This document shows, one piece after another, positions 1 through 5,562 of a DNA stretch of 5,562 nucleotides (the first letter of the stretch is position 1; each line of letters begins with the position of its first letter). A program made the position numbers and the translations under genes. A model generated the notes under the pieces. The model saw nothing but the letters and a program-made list of their open reading frames with translations, ran no database searches and had not been told where the DNA came from. The stretch is taken from NCBI GenBank assembly GCA_902517315.1, contig CABYBP010000036.1:1-5562 (forward strand), given 5' to 3'. Origin of the DNA: an uncultured Alphaproteobacteria bacterium (GTDB lineage: Bacteria > Pseudomonadota > Alphaproteobacteria > HIMB59 > GCA-002718135).

Positions 1-245
1 AAATCTTCATTTAAAAGTTTATTTATTTCAATAAAAGTTTTTTTATCCAATGTTTTTTTTAAAATATTTGAAAAACTAATTATTTTAATTTCATTAATTT
101 TACTCATTTTATTACTTTTTATATCATTCGAAATAAACTCAACTTCATAATAGGAAGTTTCAAATAAATTTTGAGAATAAAGATTCTTACTTAAAAATAT
201 TAAATTGATGGGTATTAAAATTGTAATAATTAAAAATTTATTCAT
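1..245 (-). CDS. Secreted hypothetical protein, DUF2066-like, N-terminal part (cut by left edge)
   Basis: An open minus-strand frame starts at the ATG at 245-243 and stays open to the window edge, giving 81 residues. The first 24 or so residues (MNKFLIITILIPINLIFLSK, then NLYS) look like a signal peptide: a lysine near the start, a long hydrophobic stretch, then a polar region, with possible cleavage near S24-Q25. The following part is lysine- and asparagine-rich and includes NEIKIISFSNILKKTLDKKT. This pattern (secretion signal, then a short segment about an effect on 'some ILxKTL' helix) resembles the start of DUF2066 proteins, which in alphaproteobacteria often lie near purine-synthesis genes; that family call is from memory and uncertain. 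An AGGA lies at 251-248, only two bases before the ATG, so it is a poor Shine-Dalgarno site. The gene is divergent from the small oxidase-subunit gene at 285. The function is unknown. Confidence 0.6.
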   Translation of the reverse strand, partial: MNKFLIITILIPINLIFLSKNLYSQNLFETSYYEVEFISNDIKSNKMSKINEIKIISFSNILKKTLDKKTFIEINKLLNED

Positions 246-284
246 AATCCTGTTGCAATTAGATAGATAATATTTATTACATAA
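246..284. promoter_or_regulatory. 39-base divergent spacer; must hold start signals for two genes
   Basis: This is the whole gap between two divergent start codons, so unless transcription begins inside a neighbouring gene, both promoters must overlap here. On the plus strand TTGCAA (253-258) and TATTAC (275-280) are 16 bases apart and could be weak -35 and -10 elements, but that would put the transcription start at or beyond the ATG at 285, implying a leaderless message. TAATAT at 268-273 is an alternative -10-like match. In DNA this AT-rich such matches are common, so only the location is well supported, not the individual boxes. Confidence 0.3.
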
Positions 285-413
285 ATGATGGATTACAATA
301 AAGACAATATATCAAAAGATAAGGCACAAACATGGAAAACTTTTAACAAATTAACAATATATATAATTATATTTGTGGCATTTATCTTAATTATTATTTT
401 TTCATTATTTTAA
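285..413 (+). CDS. Aa3-type cytochrome c oxidase subunit IV-like small membrane protein
   Basis: A 42-codon frame starts ATG ATG at 285-290 and ends at TAA 411-413. The product has a short polar N-terminus ([20 protein letters not shown], residues 1-20) followed by NKLT and one transmembrane helix at about residues 25-42. This is the layout of the small alphaproteobacterial aa3-type cytochrome oxidase subunit IV family (Pfam COX4_pro_2): about 40-50 residues, an A-x-T-W-x-x-F-x-K-L-T type motif just before a single helix, and a very short tail. Members are accessory subunits of the proton-pumping terminal oxidase in the inner membrane; their exact contribution is poorly known. The second ATG (288) is an equally possible start, and no Shine-Dalgarno site is visible for either. 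The gene stands alone, away from the main oxidase genes, which as I recall is usual for this subunit. It converges on ndk with overlapping stops. Other single-helix proteins cannot be excluded. Confidence 0.72.
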   Translation: MMDYNKDNISKDKAQTWKTFNKLTIYIIIFVAFILIIIFSLF

Positions 414-829
414 TTATTTATAATTTCTAAATCATCAAAGAAATAATTTATTTCAATTATTGCATTTTCTTCAGAGTCTGATCCATGTACTGAATTTTCT
501 TGTATATTTAATGCAAATTCTTTTCTAATTGTTCCCTCTTCTGCATTTTCAGGATTGGTTGCTCCCATTATTTTTCTATATTGATTAATAGCATTTATAC
601 CTTCTAAAACTTGCACAATAACTGGACCAGAGGTCATATATTCAACGAGTTCACCAAAAAATGGTTTATCTTTGTGTATAGAATAAAATCCTTCTGCTTT
701 TTCTTTTGTTAACTTTATTCTTTTTTGTGCAACAATTATTAAATTATTTTCCTCAATGATTTTATTAATTGCCCCTGTTATATTTCTTTTAGTGGCATCA
801 GGTTTGATAATTGAAAAGGTTCTAATCAT
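410..829 (-). CDS. ndk: Nucleoside diphosphate kinase
   Basis: The 139-residue product matches Ndk over its whole length, and the family is usually 135-150 residues. Ndk transfers the terminal phosphate of ATP to other nucleoside diphosphates through a phosphohistidine intermediate, which balances the cytoplasmic NTP and dNTP pools. Visible landmarks are the N-terminal [10 protein letters not shown] with the nucleotide-binding lysine K9, the [16 protein letters not shown] segment at residues 55-70, the QVLEGINAI stretch at 73-81, [18 protein letters not shown] at 89-106, and the active-site signature NSVHGSDS at 112-119 with catalytic H115. All the key residues I can place are present, so the enzyme should be active. 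The start is fixed by a good Shine-Dalgarno site five bases upstream. The gene appears to be transcribed alone, divergent from lptF. Its stop overlaps the stop of the convergent small gene. It has no functional tie to LPS export. Confidence 0.97.
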   Translation of the reverse strand: MIRTFSIIKPDATKRNITGAINKIIEENNLIIVAQKRIKLTKEKAEGFYSIHKDKPFFGELVEYMTSGPVIVQVLEGINAINQYRKIMGATNPENAEEGTIRKEFALNIQENSVHGSDSEENAIIEINYFFDDLEIINN

Positions 830-834
830 ATATT

Positions 835-839
835 CTCCT
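835..839 (-). promoter_or_regulatory. Shine-Dalgarno site of ndk
   Basis: Read on the minus strand, AGGAG is followed by AATAT and then the ATG at 829-827, giving a five-base spacing. It is the clearest ribosome binding site in the window, since most other genes here lack one. It settles the ndk start and fits a gene that needs strong independent translation. Confidence 0.8.
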
Positions 840-854
840 ATATTATTATAAGGG

Positions 855-869
855 TTACTAATTTAGTAA
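855..869. repeat. Perfect 15-base palindrome, candidate operator
   Basis: TTACTAA and TTAGTAA are exact inverted copies separated by one T. A second, overlapping inverted pair, CTAATT (858-863) and AATTAG (868-873), shares the same area. The site lies between the candidate ndk -10 and the candidate lptF -10, where a repressor or activator dimer could act on both genes. In AT-rich sequence a 7-base-arm palindrome is expected a few times by chance in a window of this size, so only its placement makes it notable. Confidence 0.3.
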
Positions 870-988
870 TTAGATTTTGTCCATATTTTGATAATATTTA
901 AAAAAAATAGGATTTTTCTTAAAGATAAGAGAATATAAGATTATATATTTAATATTAAAAAGTAAGATATATTATTAAACTAATTAAA

Positions 989-2011
989 ATGATACTTCGC
1001 AAAATAAATTTCTATTTATTTAATCAAATTTGTAAATATTTCTTTCTAATATTGTTCATATTTCTGTCAGTAGCTTGGTTATTACAGATAACAAGATTAT
1101 TCACAATAACTAACTTCATGAATATTGGAATAATTGATATTATACTTTTATCTTTTTATTTAATACCAAATATTATTTCTGTTATTATTCCTTTTATTCT
1201 AATTTTTGGTTTGCTGTTATGTTTCATTAAATTAAATAAAGATAATGAATTAATAGCAATTTTTTCACTAGGGATGGGCTTAAAACCTTTTAAGCAAAGT
1301 TTAACTTTTTTTAGTATAATTATTTTAACAACATTTACATTATTAAATTTATATCTAGCTCCAAAATTTTATGGTCAGTATAAAAATAATGAATTTGATT
1401 TACGAAATACAATAGATTTAAATAAAATCGCATATTCAAATTTTTTAAACCTAAATAAAACTACTATTCTTGATTTTAAAAAAATGGATAATGAATATTA
1501 CGACATACTAATTAGTTTTAACGATGAAAAAGAGAATTTCATCTATGCGAAAAAAGGGAAAATTTATAAGAAAGATAATCAATATAATTTTCAACTATCA
1601 GATGGTTTTAGAATCAGTATCAATGAAGAAAAACAAATAGAAAAACTAGAATTTTTAAATTACATTTTAAAAGTAGAAAACAATAATATTAATTATGGAG
1701 ATGTTATTGATAAAAATACATTCACTATATTTGATGATTTATCACAAAAAAATTACTTGAATATTACGTTTAAAATTTTTGATATTATTTTAATTTTATA
1801 TATTTTGTTATTTTTCTATACTAATAATCTGAGTAAAATCAATTTTAAAACTAGGAATAATATTTATTTTATTTTTGTATGTGTGACTATTTTATTGATA
1901 AATCAAATTCTTAAAAACTCAGAATTGATTTTATTTAATTATGCGCTAATAATTTTTTCCATAATTATAATATCGTTAGCATTAAGCCTTATTAAGAAAA
2001 AATATGAATAA
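989..2011 (+). CDS. lptF: LPS export ABC transporter permease LptF
   Basis: LptF pairs with LptG as the membrane part of the LptB2FG transporter, which lifts LPS out of the inner membrane and passes it to the periplasmic bridge. The 340-residue product has the LptF/LptG (YjgP/YjgQ) layout: helix 1 at about 15-37, helix 2 at 46-82, a coupling segment NELIAIFSLG at 86-95, helix 3 at 104-127 ending in LAPKF, a periplasmic beta-rich domain at about 128-255, then helices 4-6 at about 261-279, 290-308 and 314-336. E87 in the coupling segment matches the conserved glutamate that contacts the ATPase LptB. It is at the short end for the family (commonly 350-390), and the periplasmic domain is compact. 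LptF and LptG are homologous, so assignment as LptF rests on being first in the conserved order lptF-lptG-lptD. The start ATG has no Shine-Dalgarno site. The last 8 bases overlap lptG. Confidence 0.92.
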   Translation: MILRKINFYLFNQICKYFFLILFIFLSVAWLLQITRLFTITNFMNIGIIDIILLSFYLIPNIISVIIPFILIFGLLLCFIKLNKDNELIAIFSLGMGLKPFKQSLTFFSIIILTTFTLLNLYLAPKFYGQYKNNEFDLRNTIDLNKIAYSNFLNLNKTTILDFKKMDNEYYDILISFNDEKENFIYAKKGKIYKKDNQYNFQLSDGFRISINEEKQIEKLEFLNYILKVENNNINYGDVIDKNTFTIFDDLSQKNYLNITFKIFDIILILYILLFFYTNNLSKINFKTRNNIYFIFVCVTILLINQILKNSELILFNYALIIFSIIIISLALSLIKKKYE

Positions 2012-3083
2012 AATTAACTTTTATTTATTTAATCTTACAAATAGATATTTATTAGTAAATTTATTTATTTTTTCGTTACTTATAATTTTTATTAATTTGT
2101 TAGAGTTATCTAGAGTCATGAGTGTAGATAATAAAACATTATTCAATTATTTTTACCTGTCTGTACTGAAGTACCCCTCAATATTAAACGAAATTATAAC
2201 ATTTGTTACAATTATAAGCGTTGCATTTTTAATAAGAAATTTAATAAATAATAATGAGTTTATTGCTATGAGAAATTTAGGATATTCCGTTTTTGATATT
2301 TTTTTTCCTATTGGACTGGCAATATTTTTTATGGCTACAATTTTTTTGTTAATTTTAAATCCCCTATCAGTATTAATGGAAACTAAATATGATTTTGAAT
2401 TAGGAAAAAAAGATGAAAGTTTATATTCAATTAAAATTACAAACAATGAAATGTGGATCAAAAATCAAATAAATAGCCTAAATTCCAGTTTTATAAATAT
2501 TAAAAATATTGATTTAAAAGATATGAAAGCAAACAATATTAAAATTTTATTGCTAAATAAAGAAAATAATAAATTTATATTAGCTAATAATGGCATATTT
2601 AAAAAAAATATTTTTTCTCTAAAAGATGTTAAATTCTATGATTTTAAAAATGAAAATTACAAAAACTTAAAAAATTATGATTTGGTAATAAATTTTAATA
2701 AAGAAAATTTATTGAACTCTATATCACGATATAAGCTTGTTCCATTTTATAATTATATCAAGCATTCTAATACATTATCTAAATTTAATTTATATTCACC
2801 TGAAATTGGCTTGTATTACTTGTCAGAAGTCTTTAAGCCTATTTTTATTGTAATTTTAGGTTTTGTTATTTTTGGTTTTACTGGAAAATTTCAACGAAAC
2901 GAAAATTTTTTTAAAGTATTATTCATTGCGATATCAATCGGATTTATATTATTCTTGATGAAAGAAATAATGAGTAAACTAACAATCAATCTATCATTAA
3001 ATTTTATATTGTCTTATTCAATAATTTTATTCATTCCCTTTTTAATAGGTTTATATCAAGTTATAAAAATTGAAAATGAATAA
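2004..3083 (+). CDS. lptG: LPS export ABC transporter permease LptG
   Basis: This is the second permease of LptB2FG, which works as a heterodimer with LptF in the inner membrane. The 359-residue product repeats the LptF plan: helix 1 at about 15-34, helix 2 at 56-78, a coupling segment NNEFIAMRNLGYS at 83-95 with the LptB-contacting glutamate at E85, helix 3 at 99-120 ending LNPLS, a periplasmic beta-rich domain at about 121-270, and helices 4-6 at about 274-293, 302-321 and 332-353. The MWIK at 150-153 matches the LWIR-like motif common early in the LptG periplasmic domain, which supports LptG over a second LptF. R37, just after helix 1, may be among the basic residues that meet LPS (inferred from position). 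The start codon lies inside the end of lptF (ATGAATAA), which implies translational coupling. Its first ten residues share KINFYLFN exactly with LptF. The LptB ATPase is not in this window. Confidence 0.93.
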   Translation: MNKINFYLFNLTNRYLLVNLFIFSLLIIFINLLELSRVMSVDNKTLFNYFYLSVLKYPSILNEIITFVTIISVAFLIRNLINNNEFIAMRNLGYSVFDIFFPIGLAIFFMATIFLLILNPLSVLMETKYDFELGKKDESLYSIKITNNEMWIKNQINSLNSSFINIKNIDLKDMKANNIKILLLNKENNKFILANNGIFKKNIFSLKDVKFYDFKNENYKNLKNYDLVINFNKENLLNSISRYKLVPFYNYIKHSNTLSKFNLYSPEIGLYYLSEVFKPIFIVILGFVIFGFTGKFQRNENFFKVLFIAISIGFILFLMKEIMSKLTINLSLNFILSYSIILFIPFLIGLYQVIKIENE

Positions 3084-5319
3084 AATGATTAATTTTTTAA
3101 TTAAGTCTTTCTTATTAATTTCTTTATTTTTTTTACCTAATATAAATAAAGCACAAGAAATACTTATTTATGCAGATTCAATTACATACGATAAAGATGA
3201 AAATTTAATTGCAAAAGGAAATGCAAAAATATTTTATGATAATCAACTAATTATTTCTGATTTAATAATTTATGACAAATTAAATGAAAAAATTAATTTA
3301 CCTGTAGAGTTTACATTTAAAGATAAAAATAATAATTTTTTTGAAGGTAAGAATGGTTTTTTTAATAAGAACTTTAAAATTGCTGAATTTGATAACCCAA
3401 AAATTAGATTAAATGATGGATCAAGATTAATTGGAAATAAAATAAAAAGAAATGGTAATATTGATATTATATCTAAAGGTGTATATACGCCATGTAATTC
3501 AAGAATTAAAATTGGAAGTTTTATTTGTCCTACATGGCAATTAGAAGGTGAAAAAATTTTACATGATAACAGTAATCTTTTTTTATATCAAAAACACTCT
3601 AAGATGAGAGTTCTTAATACGCCAATATTTTATATACCATATATTGTTACTCCTTCACCTCTTAGAAAAGAAAGAAAATCTGGTTTTTTACTACCCTCAG
3701 TATCTTTGAATTTTTTTGACACTAAAACATCTCAATCTACTTCATTTCCATATTATTTTAATATAGATATAGATAAAGAACTTTTGTTTACACCCATAAT
3801 AAATTATGGTGGTGGTGTAGATGCATCGCAGAGATTTATTTTTGATTATAATCAAGTGTTATCAGGAGGAAATTTTAAAAGTGATCTAACTTTTGATTCA
3901 AATTTTGAAGATAAAAACAATAATAAATGGTTAAAAGATGCTAGTTTAATATTAAATTATAATAAAAATTTGAACAAAAATTATAAAATTCAAATTGACT
4001 CAGCTTTGCAAACCTCTAAAAATTACATACAAAAAACTAAGCCAAATGATGATTTAAGTTATACTAATTCTCTTTCAACAAATTTTAATTTTGAAGGATT
4101 TAATTTAAATAAAATAGATGATCATTTAAAACTAAGTGTAAATTTTTATCAGACCAATCAAGAAAATGAGGATAATAAATCTCTTCCTATTGTATTACCA
4201 AGGATTAAGTATTTTTCTGGTTATAATAATAAATTTGGAGAAATATCACACTCAAATTTTGAGTTCTATAATATATTTAGAGAGAATAGTAATTTGGTTC
4301 ACGCTAAAAAACAACAGAAATTATCACACATGTATAATTATAAAAAAGAAATCATAAAATTTAATTCAAAAGTCTCTTTTAATACTGAAGTTTATAATCA
4401 AATTTTTAATACAGAAAATAAATTAATAAATGATGACGAATATAAAACAGGTTCATACTATAGATTATTTCCTATACTGGGTGTTTCAAGTGAAACTCCA
4501 TTTTCATTTAGTAATTATATGCAAAATATAACTTTTAATCCAAAAATTCACTTTATTTTTTCACCAGGTATATCGAATAGTAATAAATTATCTAATGAAG
4601 ATTCAACAAACAATGATTTTAGTATAGAAAATATGTACCAACTAAACAGATATACTGGAAATGATAAAATGGATAATTCAAAAAGACTTACTTATAACTT
4701 TAGTGCTTTAACTGAGAATTGGAAAACCTCATTATCTCAAACATATGAATTTACAAGTAATAGCAATTTTCACAAAGAACAGGGAAATGAAAATAATTTA
4801 AGTGATTTATTAGGATCAGTAGAATATTCTAAAAAAAATTTGTTATCCTATAACTTTAGATATGATTTAGATGACTCATATTTAAAAAAACAAAATATTA
4901 ATTTAAATTATGAACCATCATATGGTAAAATAAAATTATCTTATCTTGATCAAAATTCTAAAGTTAACAATATAATTACAAATGATACAGAAACTTTAAA
5001 CTATTCATACATAAGTGATAAAATTAATAAATTTTCAAGAATTAATTTAAGTGGACTTTATGATCTAAAAAAAGAAATTAATAAAGAATATAGTATTGGA
5101 TATAGTTATTTTGATGAATGCTTTGGTATAAATATTGATTTCACAAGAAAATCATATGAAGAAGAAAATTTAAAACCACAAGATATTTTAACATTGATGT
5201 TTTCATTTAAAAATATTGGAAGTTACAAATCTACAAATCTTGCAGTTTCTGAAATGGATAAACAAGATATAGATTGGGAAGGGTATAGTATTGATGATGG
5301 TAGATTTACAAAAAATTAA
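3076..5319 (+). CDS. lptD: LPS-assembly outer-membrane protein LptD
   Basis: LptD is the outer-membrane barrel that, with the lipoprotein LptE, inserts LPS into the outer leaflet. I start it at ATG 3076 (747 residues) because this repeats the ATGAATAA overlap seen at lptF/lptG; a TTG two codons upstream is less likely. Residues 1-26 form a signal peptide, probably cut after NKA. Residues 28 to about 135 are the LptA/OstA-like periplasmic beta-jellyroll (ILIYADSITYDKDENLIAKG with repeating strands). From about 138 comes the LptD signature region: VYTPC, then CPTWQLEGEKILHD, NTPIFYIPYIVTPSPLRKERKSGFLLPS, and a long barrel with alternating strands to the C-terminus, where YFDECFGINIDF carries the conserved late cysteine. 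Cysteines are C140, C151 and C682 only. C140 matches the TSC cysteine of E. coli (C173), and C682 the C-terminal pair. The 3' end overlaps the surA-like gene. Confidence 0.95.
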   Translation: MNKMINFLIKSFLLISLFFLPNINKAQEILIYADSITYDKDENLIAKGNAKIFYDNQLIISDLIIYDKLNEKINLPVEFTFKDKNNNFFEGKNGFFNKNFKIAEFDNPKIRLNDGSRLIGNKIKRNGNIDIISKGVYTPCNSRIKIGSFICPTWQLEGEKILHDNSNLFLYQKHSKMRVLNTPIFYIPYIVTPSPLRKERKSGFLLPSVSLNFFDTKTSQSTSFPYYFNIDIDKELLFTPIINYGGGVDASQRFIFDYNQVLSGGNFKSDLTFDSNFEDKNNNKWLKDASLILNYNKNLNKNYKIQIDSALQTSKNYIQKTKPNDDLSYTNSLSTNFNFEGFNLNKIDDHLKLSVNFYQTNQENEDNKSLPIVLPRIKYFSGYNNKFGEISHSNFEFYNIFRENSNLVHAKKQQKLSHMYNYKKEIIKFNSKVSFNTEVYNQIFNTENKLINDDEYKTGSYYRLFPILGVSSETPFSFSNYMQNITFNPKIHFIFSPGISNSNKLSNEDSTNNDFSIENMYQLNRYTGNDKMDNSKRLTYNFSALTENWKTSLSQTYEFTSNSNFHKEQGNENNLSDLLGSVEYSKKNLLSYNFRYDLDDSYLKKQNINLNYEPSYGKIKLSYLDQNSKVNNIITNDTETLNYSYISDKINKFSRINLSGLYDLKKEINKEYSIGYSYFDECFGINIDFTRKSYEEENLKPQDILTLMFSFKNIGSYKSTNLAVSEMDKQDIDWEGYSIDDGRFTKN
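5276..5283 (+). promoter_or_regulatory. Possible Shine-Dalgarno site for the surA-like gene
   Basis: GGGAAGGG inside the lptD coding region ends ten bases before ATG 5294 and thirteen before ATG 5297. It is an unusually G-rich run for this window and could recruit ribosomes for the next gene, which begins inside lptD. It also encodes W-E-G of LptD, so protein constraint alone could explain it. Confidence 0.4.
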
Positions 5320-5562
5320 TACAGTACTTTTTATATATCTTACTTATTTTTTTATTTTTTTGTCTTCAAATAGCTCTCTTAGCAATGAAAATAAAATCAT
5401 TTTTAAAATAAATAATATTGCATATACTTCCATAGATTTAGAAATAAGAAAAGGATACTTAGATTTTGTAGGTAACAATATCGATTTAAATGATGATATA
5501 ATATTGAAAGATTTTATATCTGCCAATCTTTTTTATGAATTTTATAAAAATTCAAATAATAA
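5294..5562 (+). CDS. surA: SurA-type periplasmic chaperone, N-terminal part (cut by right edge)
   Basis: An open frame begins at tandem ATGs (5294 and 5297) inside the end of lptD and runs off the window with no stop, giving 89 residues. Residues 1 to about 30 form a signal peptide (MMVDLQKINTVLFIYLTYFF, then a serine-rich stretch), so the product is periplasmic. The mature start, KIIFKINNIAYTSIDLEIRK at about residues 36-55, matches the SurA N-terminal pattern (v-N-x-x-x-I-T-x-x-D-l-x-x-R) that opens the chaperone domain; the parvulin PPIase domain would lie beyond the edge. SurA assists folding of outer-membrane barrels, including LptD. The order lptD-surA is conserved in proteobacteria, often followed by pdxA and rsmA. 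Weak sequence conservation means the symbol rests strongly on context. The 26-base overlap with lptD fits operon coupling. Confidence 0.72.
   Translation, partial: MMVDLQKINTVLFIYLTYFFIFLSSNSSLSNENKIIFKINNIAYTSIDLEIRKGYLDFVGNNIDLNDDIILKDFISANLFYEFYKNSNN

Larger units (their letters stand above)
830..988. promoter_or_regulatory. Divergent ndk / lptF promoter region
   Basis: This spacer must drive ndk leftward and the lptFGD-surA operon rightward, and I see no ORF or RNA gene in it. Leftward, a perfect TATAAT lies at 850-845 on the minus strand, but no good -35 stands 16-18 bases upstream, and the predicted start would fall at about 838, next to the ribosome binding site. Rightward, TGATAATAT at 889-897 fits an extended -10 (TG-n-TAATAT) with a weak TTAGAT at 870-875, spacing 16. 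That would give a leader of about 85 bases. TATAAG at 934-939 is another candidate -10. None can be chosen firmly because matches are frequent in such AT-rich DNA. lptF has no recognisable Shine-Dalgarno site before its ATG. Confidence 0.45.

Noticed and set aside
2153..2461. Minus-strand open frame of 102 codons
   Set aside because: It lies wholly inside lptG on the opposite strand, shows no recognisable domain or ribosome binding site, and lptG is clearly the real gene there.
3070..3075. TTG start for lptD two codons upstream of the ATG
   Set aside because: ATG 3076 gives a normal signal peptide and the same ATGAATAA overlap as lptF/lptG; the TTG adds only M-K and has no ribosome binding site.
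4166..4357. Plus-strand open frame of 63 codons in another frame
   Set aside because: It lies inside the lptD barrel region, where the lptD frame continues unbroken. Its hydrophobic start comes from reading AT-rich codons out of frame.
5344..5361. T-rich tract after lptD as an intrinsic terminator
   Set aside because: No GC stem precedes it, and the tract encodes the hydrophobic core of the surA-like signal peptide, so transcription must continue through it.
5344..5526. Minus-strand open frame of 60 codons
   Set aside because: It is antisense to the surA-like gene, whose signal peptide and N-terminal motif explain the same bases much better.
1..5562. CRISPR array, insertion sequence, tRNA/rRNA or phage signature
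   Set aside because: I saw no regularly spaced repeats, transposase motifs, terminal inverted repeats or structured RNA-like GC-rich segments. Apart from short spacers the window is filled by housekeeping genes.

Overview
The window is very AT-rich (by eye, roughly a fifth to a quarter G+C) and tightly packed, with genes overlapping at their ends and almost no intergenic DNA. The recognisable genes are those of a Gram-negative bacterium with an LPS-bearing outer membrane. Three things point to a streamlined alphaproteobacterium of the Pelagibacterales (SAR11) type or a similarly AT-rich relative: the order lptF-lptG-lptD-surA, a tiny protein resembling the alphaproteobacterial aa3 oxidase subunit IV, and the base composition. 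The taxonomic call is an inference from content and style, not from a marker gene.

Left part (1-988). A minus-strand gene runs off the left edge. It encodes a secreted, hypothetical DUF2066-like protein. Only 39 bases separate it from a divergent 42-codon plus-strand gene (285-413) that looks like aa3-type cytochrome c oxidase subunit IV. That small gene converges on ndk (nucleoside diphosphate kinase, minus strand, 410-829), and the two stop codons share the tetranucleotide TTAA. A 159-base divergent spacer (830-988) separates ndk from the LPS-export operon. It holds the ndk Shine-Dalgarno site, a perfect 15-base palindrome and tentative promoter elements.

Right part (989-5562). lptF, lptG, lptD and a SurA-type chaperone gene (cut by the right edge) form one plus-strand operon with every junction overlapping. 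LptF and LptG are the transmembrane half of the LptB2FG transporter, which extracts LPS from the inner membrane. LptD is the outer-membrane barrel that inserts LPS into the outer leaflet. SurA-type chaperones assist folding of outer-membrane barrels such as LptD. The cluster therefore combines the inner-membrane and outer-membrane ends of LPS transport with the chaperone that probably helps assemble the outer part.

I found no mobile element, CRISPR array, RNA gene, pseudogene or clearly novel system. The observations most worth checking are the small oxidase-subunit gene, the shared TTAA stop, the identical ATGAATAA overlap at two successive operon junctions, the long lptD/surA overlap and the reduced cysteine set of LptD.
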